Of a stretch of 64,000 bases of DNA, positions 54,128-64,000 are shown one piece after another; the stretch's first letter is position 1, and each line of letters opens with the position of its first letter. The notes under the pieces are model-generated. The model was not told where the DNA came from and ran no database searches. It was given only the letters and a program-made list of their open reading frames with translations. The stretch spans positions 92,542,311 to 92,606,310 of the forward strand of contig OY282560.1 of assembly GCA_958295665.1 (NCBI GenBank), written 5' to 3'. A program made the translations under genes and the position numbers. The stretch is from Tipula vernalis. Its lineage: Eukaryota > Arthropoda > Insecta > Diptera > Tipulidae.

Positions 54128-57100
54128 GCCTGTTCATCCCGAACAGGACCCAAATCACCTCCTCTGTATAGGGCCAGCCTCTCCAAATGCACCACTTTTG
54201 GTTTACGTCGATGTCCCTACCGTATTCGATAAACCACGTCATTCATCCTTGTGATTACAGTGTAAGGTCCTTCCCATGCTGGTTGCAGCTTCGGTGATAA
54301 TCTCATTTTCCGTTGTGGGTTGTGAAGCCATATTAATTGCCCTTCCTGAAAGCCCTGGTTATTTGTTCGTATGTCATATCGAGCCTTCATCCGGTCACTT
54401 GACATCTGTATTTTATCCCGTACAAATTGATGAATCTCATTAAGTTCCTCTTTCATTCGGTCTACGTAATCCTGTCCACATAAAGCCGATGGTGGTACAG
54501 CCCCAAACTTAAAATCTCCAGGTAACCGTAGATTATCTCCAAATAACGTTTTAGCTGGTGTCATTCCGGTTGTGTCATGTATTGCTAATCGATAGGCCAT
54601 CAGAAACATCGGTATATGTCGATCCCAGTTGCGTTAGTTTTTCTCAATGACCTTTGCTAGATATTCCTCCAATGTACCATTGAATCTTTCCACCACACCA
54701 TCAGACTGTGGATGCAAAGGCGTTGTTCTCGTTTTATTTACACCGAGCATCTGGCATATTTCTTGAAACACAAGACCACCGCACATTGGTCACATTTTTG
54801 GCACCATTCTATCACTGATTGCCTACATCCTGCCCAGTAGAATCGTTGACGTATCTTTGCTAGAGTTTTATTAATTCCAAGGTGGCCCCCACTTGCTCCT
54901 CAATGATACTCATTCAGGATTTCTGCAATCCGGCACTTTGGTATCACCAGCAACAATTGCTTCACTTTGCAATCCGTGCTTTCCCACAATCGTTTTAAAC
55001 AGCCATTCTCAAGACGGAGGCTATCCCATTGAGCCCAATAAGCCTTGACAATGGGAGTTTTGTCTGCGATCTCGCTCCAAGTTGGCCGGTGTTCCTTTTC
55101 CTTCCATTCCATTATAACTGATAAATCCGTATCATCCAATTGCTCTTTCCTGACCATTTCGTCGGTCCACTCCTCATTAGGCAGCACTTGCGTAAGCCGA
55201 ACGTCGATGATGTCTTCCTTTGCTTCAACATGACCACAATGTTTACATTCTACTTGACACGGCCGTCTTGATAATGCGTCGGCATTTCTGTGTGCACTTC
55301 CCTTCCGATGTTCAATTTGGAAATCGTAGCTTTGAAGACGTTCGATCCAGCGTGCTACTTGTCCCTCTGGATTCTTGAATTGTAACAGCCACCGTAAAGC
55401 GCCGTGATCTGTCCGTAAATGGAATTTTTGGCCATAAAGATACTTATAGAAATGCTTGACACATTCCACTATAGCCAACAATTCTTTCCGTGTCACGCAG
55501 TAATTACGCTCCAGTTTTGATAATGTTTTGGAGAAGTACGCAATAACTCTTTCTTGACCATTAATTTCCTGTGATAACACACCTCCTATACCGTCATTAC
55601 TTGCATCGGTGTCCAAAATAAATTTCACGTTGGGTATAGGGTATGGGAGGATTGGCGCGACACACAACCGTCTCCTTAGTTCCACGAATGCTTCTTCCTG
55701 GTCATTCTTCCATTCGAATGCCTTGTTCTTCCTGGTCAACTCGTGTAAACTCTTGGCGATGTTGGCGAATCCTGGCACGAAGCGTCTATAATAGGTGCAC
55801 AATCCCAGAAAGCTTCGTAATTCGTGTAAATTTTTAGGTCTTGGCCAGTTCTTAACCGCTGCGATCTTTTCTTCGTCGGTGTGAATTCCATTAATCGTTA
55901 CGAGATGACCCAAATATTTGACTTCAGTTCTGAACAGCTTACACTTCTTTGGACTTAACTTCAATCCGGCAGCCTGTATCCGATCCAAAACTTCCGCCAA
56001 GTTCTTTAGATGCTCGTCAAAATCCTTCCCCATAACGATGATGTCGTCCAGATATATTAGGCAAGTCTTCCAATGTAATCCCTTTAACACGCGCTCCATT
56101 AATCGTTCAAAAGTCGCAGGGGCATTACATAATCCGAACGGCATAACATTAAATTGCCAAAGTCCGTTACCCACACTGAACGCTGTTTTCTCGCGATCTT
56201 CCTCATGGACTTCCACCTGCCAATAGCCGCTTTGTAGATCTAATGTCGAAAATATTTGAGCACCCGATAATGTGTCTAACGTGTCATCGATCCTTGGCAG
56301 TGGGTAGCTATCTTTTTTCGTCACAGCATTGAGTTTTCGATAATCAACGCAAAATCTCATGCTACCGTCCTTCTTCTCGACCAATACTACCGGTGAGCTC
56401 CATGGGCTATTAGATGGTTCAATTACTCCTGCTGCCTGCATATCTGTTACCATTCGATTGACTTCTTCTTGTTTTGCTAAAGGTAGCCTCCTGGGTGGTT
56501 GACGAATTGGCATCTCTGCTCCCGTATCAATGCGGTGCTTTACCATTGAGGTCCTTCCGTTATTATCCGATGTACTGCAGAATATGGACGTGTACCGTTT
56601 GAGTAGTTGATGTGCAGAATTTTTCTGTGCCTCGGTAAGATCTTCGGTCCATTTCTGCATAAGTTGTTCTACCATTTCTTTCTGCCCTTGCATGTCGGCT
56701 TTTTCAACCGGACTTCTCTGTTCACACTTTACTATAGTTGAAACCTCGTTACATTTTCCGATGACTGTCCCTTTCTTGATGGTTTTCGTCTTATCCGAGA
56801 GATTTAGAGTCCTAATTGGTACTCTATGGTCGTTATTTGGTTTAACTAGGGCTTTTCCGATTATTATTTCCTTGGCTCCGATCTCCTCTTCGTTAGCTTC
56901 AACAACCCACAACCTGGGTGACCCAGAACCTCCCTTCAATCTTCCCCACACGATCGTTTCTGAGTTTGGTGGCAGCTTTTCCCGATGATCAATAATAATT
57001 CGCTTGGTAGTTGCTCCGGCACTACTAGATTGAAGTGGCAACTCGATGTTATCGTAAATTAAAACTCCTCGTCCAACATCCACCACGAAGCCATTTGCCC

Positions 57101-57467
57101 TCATGAAGTCCATCCCCATAATGACCTCATCCACAATATCTGCAATCAGCACTTCGTGTTGGAAAAGAGTTCTTCCGATCTTTATTTTCACGATCTTTTT
57201 GCCTTTTATTATTGAACTACCTCCAGTTGCTGTTTGTAACTTCAATCCATTAGCTGGTTGTATATCTCCATCGATCAGATCTTTACGGACAATCGTGCGA
57301 TTTGCTCCCGTATCCAGTGTGATAATGCAATCTGTGCCATCAATGTCGCCTTTGATTGTTAAGCTGTCACCGCCTCTTGCTACTTTCGAAACGCGGATGA
57401 AGGTTATGGGGCAATCGGTTGTGGGAGTCAGCTTCTGCCCCTTTAAGCTGACTCTTTGTAGTTTAAC
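54128..57467 (-). pseudogene. Gypsy E Pol (protease, RT, RNase H, deleted integrase)
   Basis: Pol is in the -1 frame relative to Gag. Protease LDTGANRTIVRKDL lies near 57,310. RT has RFCVDYRKLNAVTKKD, LDLQSGYWQV, MPFGLCNAPATFERLM and YLDDIIV. RNase H has DTDASNDGIGGVLSQ and HRNADALSRRP. The frame stays open to a TGA at about 54,899, just after the first zinc-finger His. Beyond it come the rest of the zinc finger (GGHLGINKTL; CQKCDQC), then a deletion of about 100 residues near 54,787 that removes the first two catalytic Asp of integrase. The segment with Glu (HPQSDGVVERFNG) remains. Further stops are a TAA near 54,632 and a TAG near 54,217. It cannot integrate by itself. Confidence 0.88.
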
Positions 57468-58810
57468 GACTCCGTCGTCATTTGGCCTTCTTGCCTAGCC
57501 AACGCCTGCTCCCCGCTTGGTCGTCGCTGCATAGGAGATGGTGATCTTCCCCTTTTTCTTCTTAATTCCCAGCAGTCGCGAGAGATGTGACCAACCTTAT
57601 CACATGCCCAACATCTGATTTTGCCGCTTCCATCTCGGAATCTTGGTGTTGACCGCTCGTTGTTTATGGTTGTATCGATTTCTACTCGGCGTATTTTCAT
57701 TGACGGTTTGGTGATGGCTTGTGCAGTTTCATTTGTTAACGCACAAGCGATGGTTTCCGCAAAGGTTGCTTTAGGTGACAACATCACCGCCCTGCGTGTT
57801 TCTGGATCTCGAATGCCGTCAATGAATGCGTCAATTTTAAGCCTTTCCATATAATCGGCCGACGTACTGGTATGTGCTAGATGTACTAATCGCTCGATTG
57901 CCGATGAAAATTCCTGAAGTGATTCTCCTCCCTTTTGGTAGCGGCTTTTCAATTCCATTCGATAGATTTCACGCTTGTGGTCACTGCCGTACTTCCTATC
58001 CAGCGCCTTCACTATTTCGAGATAGCTGTTGCACTCTTGTTCGGGGATGGTCTGTAAAGCCTCTGCTGCTTTACCTTTGAGGGCCACTATTAATGCCGTG
58101 ACAAGATGTTCATCATTCCAACGGTTTTGATTGGCTGCCGTTTCAAATTGAAATTTGAAAATTCCGAAAGATGTTGTTCCGTCGAATGTTGGTGGCTTTA
58201 ATTTAATCGATTGAACGGTTTGAACCACTTGCGTCGTTGATCCACTTGCCTTGACATAATTTAGTTCTTTCTCGAGACGTTGAACCTCCGCTTGTAATTT
58301 TTCTTCAACCTGCTGAACCTCCGTTTTGACCATTTGGACTTCCGTTCCTAATTTTTGGTCAACCTGTTGAATTTCCGTTTGCAACTTCTCCACTTCGCCG
58401 TGTACGTTAGTTGATAATTTGAGAAGTTTGTCGTCGATTCTCTTTTGACCATCTATAATTTGGTCTTTAATTTCCTCTCCTTGTTGTTTCATTTCGTATT
58501 TAATTTCCTGGTTAGAATGATTTTGTTGTTCCATCATCTGCTTCATAGCAGCCATTAACTGTGACAAATCGAAACTTCCAGATGGTATTTGTGTTGTTTT
58601 GGCTGAAGGTTGTTTATCTCCTTCTTTCTGCTCTACGGTTGCCGCATCCGTTACTTTCTCTCCAAAATCATGTTGATCTGCGTTTAACCCTTCTTTCTCC
58701 ATGGCGTCACGTAGTCGCGCTTGTAAAGCTCCTTTGCTACCATCAGTAGCCAAACTCCGTTTCTCGAGTTCTCTTTTTAATTCTGGAACTTTTAATTCGT
58801 TGAGAATCAT
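57443..58810 (-). CDS. Gypsy E Gag, 455 residues, with N-terminal SAP domain
   Basis: ATG at 58,810 opens an uninterrupted frame to TAA at 57,443-57,445. Residues about 3-37 (LKVPELKRELEKRSLATDGS then KGALQARLRDAM) fit the SAP motif, a small helix-turn-helix known for binding AT-rich and scaffold-associated DNA. Residues about 85-190 form a long coiled coil with heptad-like EVQ.VE.KL.TEVQ repeats. Residues about 203-375 are the Gag capsid region (KPPTFDGTTSFGIFKFQFE; ALKGKAAEAL; YGSDHKREIYRMEL). A zinc knuckle CWACDKVGHISRDC lies near 400-413, followed by an Arg/Ser-rich tail. This is the best-preserved frame of the element. A role in directing particles or cDNA to chromatin is inference. Confidence 0.88.
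   Translation of the reverse strand: MILNELKVPELKRELEKRSLATDGSKGALQARLRDAMEKEGLNADQHDFGEKVTDAATVEQKEGDKQPSAKTTQIPSGSFDLSQLMAAMKQMMEQQNHSNQEIKYEMKQQGEEIKDQIIDGQKRIDDKLLKLSTNVHGEVEKLQTEIQQVDQKLGTEVQMVKTEVQQVEEKLQAEVQRLEKELNYVKASGSTTQVVQTVQSIKLKPPTFDGTTSFGIFKFQFETAANQNRWNDEHLVTALIVALKGKAAEALQTIPEQECNSYLEIVKALDRKYGSDHKREIYRMELKSRYQKGGESLQEFSSAIERLVHLAHTSTSADYMERLKIDAFIDGIRDPETRRAVMLSPKATFAETIACALTNETAQAITKPSMKIRRVEIDTTINNERSTPRFRDGSGKIRCWACDKVGHISRDCWELRRKRGRSPSPMQRRPSGEQALARQEGQMTTESLNYKESA
57461..57467 (-). promoter_or_regulatory. Candidate -1 ribosomal frameshift heptamer G TTA AAC
   Basis: On the minus strand GTTAAAC lies in the gag frame as G TTA AAC, 15 bases before the gag TAA. A -1 slip enters the open pol frame (CTA CAA AGA GTC AGC). 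The same heptamer is used by some RNA viruses. A downstream structure was not evaluated. Confidence 0.5.
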
Positions 58811-58833
58811 TTTATTTTTCTTTTTTATTCACA

Positions 58834-58851
58834 ATCCCACCGCTGTCACCA
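58834..58851 (-). other. Gypsy E primer-binding site, tRNA-Leu-like
   Basis: On the minus strand TGGTGACAGCGGTGGGAT, two bases after the 5' LTR. It differs by one base from the complement of a tRNA-Leu 3' end as I remember it. Confidence 0.65.
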
Positions 58852-58853
58852 AT

Positions 58854-59297
58854 TGTTACGTTTTTGCCTTGTCAAATAAGGTTCGTATCACTGGATTGTG
58901 AATAATACAAAATCAATTTAATTTATCTCCAACGAATTTATTTATTTCACAAAATTTATTATAACACAGTTTATTAATAAAAATTCACAAAATCACTTTA
59001 TATAAATTATTCCTTAATTTTACTGTTCACTTATAATTTTTATTTCCACAAAAACACTTTTTAATTCACTTTTTAATTCCTTTTTAATCTTTCCTCTATC
59101 GCTTACCAAATATTACTCAATCCAATTCGACTTCGTTCGCCTTTTTATATACACAAACCAAACTTCTAGAAAGCTCATGATTTTTCTAGTTAGAATAGTG
59201 TAGAACAATTTTATCATGGAAAATTCCATTTAGAACAGTTTAACATTGAGCTATTAATTTTAACTTATTCTATTACACACTAGGTGTCACCGTCACA
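58854..59297 (-). repeat. Gypsy E 5' LTR
   Basis: 444 bp, from TGTGACGGTGACACC to AACGTAACA on the minus strand, with a TATATAAAAAGG box. It differs from the 3' LTR by many substitutions and several indels. Confidence 0.9.
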
Positions 59298-60758
59298 ATA
59301 TTTTATTATTTAACTGTTTTACGTGAAATATCCTTCATTTTGTATAGACATTTTGTAAAACCGGCTTTTTTATTATTTTCATTAGTTTCTCATTGAGTGT
59401 CAGTTTAGTGTACAGTTTGGTTCAAACATTTGAAATTATTTAAAAGTTAATGATAGTTTTAGTAAATTAAATTCATTTTTAGGCAATTTAATATTTAATA
59501 ATTGCATTTAATCGTTTTATTAATCTAGTGCAAGCAGTAAATCGTACCAGCAATCATTAAATAACATTTTTGAAGCCATTTTTGAACATATATCAATCAT
59601 TATATAATTACGTAAATTATAACATATTTCCTATTTTTCAGGATTTTCCTAATTTTTGAAATTTGTTACTTAGGCCGCAAAGAGAACAAACGAAAGAAAA
59701 GTGAAGCTGTTTCAATTAAAGTAAACAGCATACGTATCGAGGAATTGCAATTTAGACTTCTGACGAAAGCAACAGGAATTTCATTAGAGAAACTATAATG
59801 ATTAAAGCTGCTTTTCCATTTAAAATTGGCTTCAATAATTTGAATTGAAGAACACTTTTCCTGAATCACATGCAGCACAACAACGAACAACGAGTAATAA
59901 ACTGAAAACTAGTGTCTGCGTGCCCTAATAACATCTTTCTGGTATGTTCAAATATGTTAGAAATAAACTTGTTGGCTTTAATCATATTTTTCAATGTTAT
60001 TACTCAGAGGCAACAAAAGAATCCCATCATCATCATCATCATCATTACTAGCACCTCAAAATGTTTATAAAATAAATCTCACCCAGATTATATTTATTTA
60101 TTATGTATTTATACGATAGGGTATTATAAAGATCTGTCACCCTTCTCATCTAACACTCACACATATTGTCTAAAATCACTTAAAATTTCCTTTTTTTTTG
60201 AAAAACTGGGCATTTACTTCGTTATCAAATTTTCTTTTATCTCAATTTATTTCTATGTATGTGCATATGTACATATTTTGGTTTGGAACACTTAGAACGG
60301 CAGCACAAGTCTTAGACATCAAATATGATTGAAATGGTTATTAAATAAAATAAAAGAAAATATTTTCTAGTTATTTACGGTAAATCTTATAATAGAGTAA
60401 AGATTGCTGTTGTTTTTATTGTTGTCTTGCAGATCCGCATCATCAACGTCAAGATGATGTACAATTGAATATTCTAATTGAATTCTAAATTGAAACAAAA
60501 TTTTATTCACTTTGATTATATTGAATTATTTAAATTAAGTGACATTTTTTTCTTTTTTTGGTTTTATCTAACAAAGGTACGGTTTGAAGTGTTTTCTACT
60601 CTCTATACAATATTAGATTTCACAATAAATTTTATTGATTTTATGAAAATGTTAGCATTGATTTGGGATAGATAAGGACACAAATTGTTTTAGTAGAAAT
60701 GTCATAATTAGGCGTCGAAAATGAATACGTCATATTTACTAATATTAAAGAAATTCTT
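59298..60758. other. Intron DNA, nothing recognised
   Basis: AT-rich, with a (CAT)7 microsatellite at 60,025-60,045. Short open frames at 59,666-59,890 (minus) and 60,478-60,675 (plus) have no family resemblance. Confidence 0.5.
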
Positions 60759-60943
60759 TGTTGGAATATGAACACGATCGACGAACGAACGCATAAAAAG
60801 TAGTACACTGAAGTGAGTAACTGAAAAAAGATACTGATTATTAATTATAAAAAAAGAGTCTTGAATTAGAAAGAGTTGCGTCAGTTTTTTGTATCAGGTT
60901 CAACTCAGAAGGATCGATTCAGGTCCATTCAGCCAAAATATCA
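60759..60943 (+). repeat. Probable Copia G 5' LTR
   Basis: About 185 bp from TGTTGGAATATGAACAC, a Copia-style LTR start, to AAATATCA just before the primer site. No 3' partner is in the window. Confidence 0.55.
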
Positions 60944-60957
60944 GGTTATGGGCCCAG
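60944..60957 (+). other. Copia G primer-binding site
   Basis: GGTTATGGGCCCAG matches the classic Copia site for an internal fragment of initiator tRNA-Met. A run of 21 A (60,967-60,987) follows before the gag start. Confidence 0.8.
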
Positions 60958-61025
60958 ACGACTTGTAAAAAAAAAAAAAAAAAAAAAGGAGAAATCGATC
61001 CGGACGATAACCTCAAACTAGACTC

Positions 61026-61883
61026 ATGATGGATGAGACGAAATTGGATAAACTAAATGCCAATAATTACAGACATTGGTCGTTACGTATTCAAGGTGTA
61101 TTAGAAGTAAAAGGATGTTGGAATGCAGTTGATCCTGGGTTTGAAGAAGAAAAAGAAATGACGGATGTACAAAAGAAAACGTATCATTTGGCGAAAAGTA
61201 TATTTTATCTATCTATTAATGATGAAAGCCTAGACGTCATCATTGATTGTAAGAGGGCAAATGAAATATGGAAAACACTTCAACAAATTCATACAAAGTA
61301 TGACACATGGCACGGCCTTTTACTCGTCCGTGATTTTGTAAATCTGCAGAAAGAATCATCACAGCCTATTGGTGATTATTTAATGAAACGTAATGCATTG
61401 TACAACAAAGTCAAAAATGCGGGGTTTGAATTCAACGAAAAAGCAACTGCAGGGTTTGCACTACTAGTGTTACCACCTGAATATGAGTATGTTGCAAGAA
61501 ATATTCGAGATTGGTACACACAGACGTAATGGGGCCATTTAATCCTCGGTCAATGGGAAATAATAGATAAGTTGTTACATTTATTGATGACTATTCAAGA
61601 TTTGCTTCAGTTGATTGTATTTCTCATAAAAGCGATGTTTACAAATCATTTAACATTTATCGACTGAATGTTGAAAATATGCATAATAGAAAAATTGCTG
61701 CTATTCGGTCTGATAATGGTGGTGAATATTGTGGAAATAAATTTTCTTCTGAATTTCATTCATTGGGTATCGAGCATCAATTGACGATTCCGGGTACACC
61801 ACAACAGAATGGCGTAGCCGAAGAGATTTAACCAAACATTATTAAATGCAGCAAGATGTATGTTGATTGAGTCAGGTATGCAC
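61026..61883 (+). pseudogene. Copia G: gag fused by deletion to integrase core
   Basis: ATG 61,026 opens Gag of the Copia type (LDKLNANNYRHWSLRIQGVL, then LLVRDFVNLQKESSQPIGDY and LPPEYEYVARNIRD). At about 61,505-61,518 the sequence jumps to the integrase core (VHTDVMGPF, then FIDDYSRFA, IRSDNGGEY, PQQNGVAEE), so the zinc knuckle, protease and integrase zinc finger have been deleted. A frameshift near 61,827 moves the continuation NQTLLNAARCMLIESGM into another frame. The element stops at about 61,880, where Gypsy H begins; RT and RNase H are absent. Confidence 0.8.
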
Positions 61884-64000
61884 TAAACCAATCTATAGAG
61901 CAATACTGCAACACATACGGCAAAAGATTAGAGGAAACGCCGATGCGGCATTAATATCATATAAAATCTTCGATGATGAGTGGGCGTCTATAAAAAAGTG
62001 CCTGTCGCTCCACTACGCAGATAAGAGGGATATTCGAACGTTAGAACATCAATTAAATAACCTTGTACAAAGAAATATGTCAATCGATGAATTTTATGCC
62101 AATGTGAATCATCAATTCTCATTGATAGTAAATAAGATAAAAACAGAGGATTATTCGACAGAAACCATCAGCGTCCTAGTTGAAAACTACAGGAATCGAG
62201 CTTTGGATGTTTTTGTCAGAGAGTTAAATGGAGAATTGTCACGAATGTTAATCATCCAAAAACCGACCACACTTCCGGAAGCATATGGGTCCTGCCTTGA
62301 GATTCAAAACATGAATTTCAGAAATTTGACGATTCAGAAAAAGAACGTTAATAACTCGGTAACAGCTCCAATCAACCAATTTTCGTATATCAACCCACAA
62401 AATCCACGAATTAATAACTCGGTCAACCAAGTTTCATATACCAATTCACATAATCCACGAGTAATCCACAATTTAATACCACCGCAACGGAAAAACATGG
62501 TATACAATAATCAACATTATAACAACCAAACATCATACAACAATCAAAATCTGAATCAACAAATACCACCTAGGCCAATTTATCCGAAACCTGCAACACC
62601 AATGGAAATTGACCAGTCAATTCAAACCAAACGCGTAAATTACATGAATAGACCAGCATATCAAAATAACCATCAACCAAAAATAGAACATCCAAGCTAC
62701 GGCGAATCTCAAAGACAGCAAAGAATTTATCATTTGGATACACAGGAGGAAGAGGAATATAATCAGTTAATTAATGAAAATACGGATATCGAGACATTAG
62801 AAGACGAACCTGAGGAAATAAACTCAGAGATACATTTTATGGAGAAAGCCTCTCTAGCATACCCTACCTAGAGTACAAAACAGCAAAAAATAACATCCTC
62901 AAATTTTTAATCGACACGGGAGCCAACAAGAATTTCATCAAACCTGAACTAGCTGAAGGATCCATTCCCACTAATGTCCCGTTTAAAATAAAATCAGCGG
63001 GAGGGGACATCAAGATCAGTAAAAAAATATCCGGACAATTTTTCAAATGAATTGGAATTGACACATTAATAGAGTTTTTTGTATTACCTGGTTTTAAAAC
63101 ATTCGACGGAATAATCGGGAACGATCCAAATTCCACTTAAGGAAAAACACTCAGTTCAAGTAAACAACATCGAAGTTCGTTTCTCAAAGAAATCGTGGCA
63201 AAATTCAAAACACTATTTAAACCAGTCAACAATACTGAAACAATTGATACTAACGTAAAAGCGGAAATAAAAACAACAACAGATGAACCAATCTACACGA
63301 AATCCTATCCCTATCCAGTCAGCATGAGGCACGAAGTGGAGAAACAAATAGACCAATTTCTAAAAGATGGAATCATAAGGCCGTCAAAAAGCCCATACAA
63401 CTCACCAGTTTGGGTAGTTGAAAAAAAGCTGGATGCATCAGGCATCAAAAAATATAGGATAGTCGTCGATTTTAAAAGAATAAACGCCGTCACGGTGTCA
63501 GACACATATCCAATTCCTGACATATCAAACACATTGGCAAATCTTGGAAAATCAAAGTTTTTTTACAACCATCGACCTTACATCAGGATTTCACCAAATC
63601 AGGATGATATAAAAGGATATTCCGAAAACATCTTTTTCCACGATGAATGGAAAATATGAATTTTTAAGACTACCTTTCGGACTAAAAAATGCGCCAACTA
63701 TATTCCAAAGAATGATAGACGACGTATTGAAAGAATTCATCGGAATCATCTGCTATGTATATATTGATGACATCATCATATTCGGAGGGAAAACCGAAGA
63801 AGAACACCTTATTAATGTAAAAAGAGTATTCTCGAAACTTGAAAAAGCTAACCTACGTGTCAACCTTGACAAAACGGAATTCATGAAAACAGAAACAGAA
63901 TTCCTAGGATACATCATAACAAACCAAGGAATCAGGCCAGATTTAAAGAAGGTAGTGGCTATACGAAACCTAAAGAGCCCAGATAATCTAAAAGAGTTAA
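61884..64000 (+). pseudogene. Gypsy element H: gag (5'-truncated), protease, RT, running off the window
   Basis: Gag starts abruptly inside its conserved part (RAILQHIRQKIRGNADAA, LHYADKRDIRTLEHQL, SRMLIIQKPTTLPEAYGS), like the Gag of the 17.6/297 group of insect Gypsy elements, and ends in an Asn/Gln-rich tail at about 62,870. The protease has FLIDTGANKNFI (about 62,907) with stops near 63,048 and 63,137. RT begins in KTLFKPVNNTETIDTNVKAE and PYNSPVWVVEKK; a frameshift at a T run (about 63,558-63,565) precedes motif A (TTIDLTSGFHQI). Motif B (LPFGLKNAPTIFQR) and the YIDD motif (about 63,760) follow, and the frame is open to 64,000. The N-terminal Gag and 5' LTR are missing; the 3' half lies outside the window. 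Confidence 0.85.

Larger units (their letters stand above)
53664..59297 (-). mobile_element. Gypsy element E: full-length provirus with SAP-domain Gag
   Basis: Two LTRs (3' 53,664-54,113; 5' 58,854-59,297), a tRNA-Leu-like primer site, gag, pol and a polypurine tract (AGGTGGGGGTAT, next to 54,113). The 4-bp target duplication ATAT lies at 53,660-53,663 and 59,298-59,301. The LTRs differ by many substitutions and several indels, so it is older than BEL element C. It reads in the same direction as DAT. Confidence 0.92.

Noticed and set aside
59666..59890. Minus-strand 74-codon frame as a host exon
   Set aside because: No splice signals matched to DAT phases and no SLC6 N-terminal motif. Treated as chance.

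Overview
This is a stretch of an AT-rich, intron-bearing animal genome, almost certainly an insect. The decisive host gene is a dopamine transporter (DAT, the fly gene fumin) on the minus strand. Five exons at 16,432-18,101 and 51,669-51,803 join with matching reading phases and encode transmembrane segments 2-12 of an SLC6 protein that, from memory, is very close to Drosophila DAT. The N-terminal exon(s) with transmembrane segment 1 lie beyond base 64,000. A second host gene is seen only as its last coding exon at 3-248 (+). Closeness to fly DAT and the mix of BEL/Pao, Gypsy, Copia, mariner and foldback elements suggest a dipteran, but species is inference.

Nearly everything else is transposable-element DNA, in layers. 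Left of DAT: a decayed Gypsy element (2,135-5,367, minus), a decayed BEL element that begins at its primer-binding site without an LTR (5,368-10,053), an inverted minisatellite (about 10,070-10,640), a LINE fragment (10,725-11,342), and a foldback element (11,384-14,490) whose left terminal repeat is interrupted by a 1,353-bp near-perfect palindrome with its own 7-bp target duplication.

The DAT intron 18,102-51,668 is 33.6 kb, while the three introns next to it are 62-69 bp. It holds a Pao-type BEL element (minus), a 17-unit 12-bp minisatellite, a Gypsy element with an Arc-like Gag, a 177-bp satellite array in exact register, Gypsy and mariner fragments, and a structurally intact BEL element (32,921-39,813) with indistinguishable 551-bp LTRs, a tRNA-Tyr primer site, one 1,765-residue Gag-Pol frame and a 5-bp target duplication inside an older LINE. 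Further on are a Copia element (43,917-48,425, target duplication CGAAC) inserted into a Gypsy LTR, and a worn Gypsy element (49,328-51,190).

Upstream of exon 51,669-51,803, still within the DAT transcription unit, lie a half copy of the foldback element in inverted orientation (51,955-53,125), a full-length Gypsy element with a SAP-domain Gag and a candidate -1 frameshift site (53,664-59,297), and a Copia/Gypsy chimera running off the right edge (60,759-64,000). No tRNA or rRNA gene, CRISPR array, or env-like gene was recognised. Order of events from nesting: LINE before intact BEL; Gypsy LTR before Copia; foldback before palindrome.
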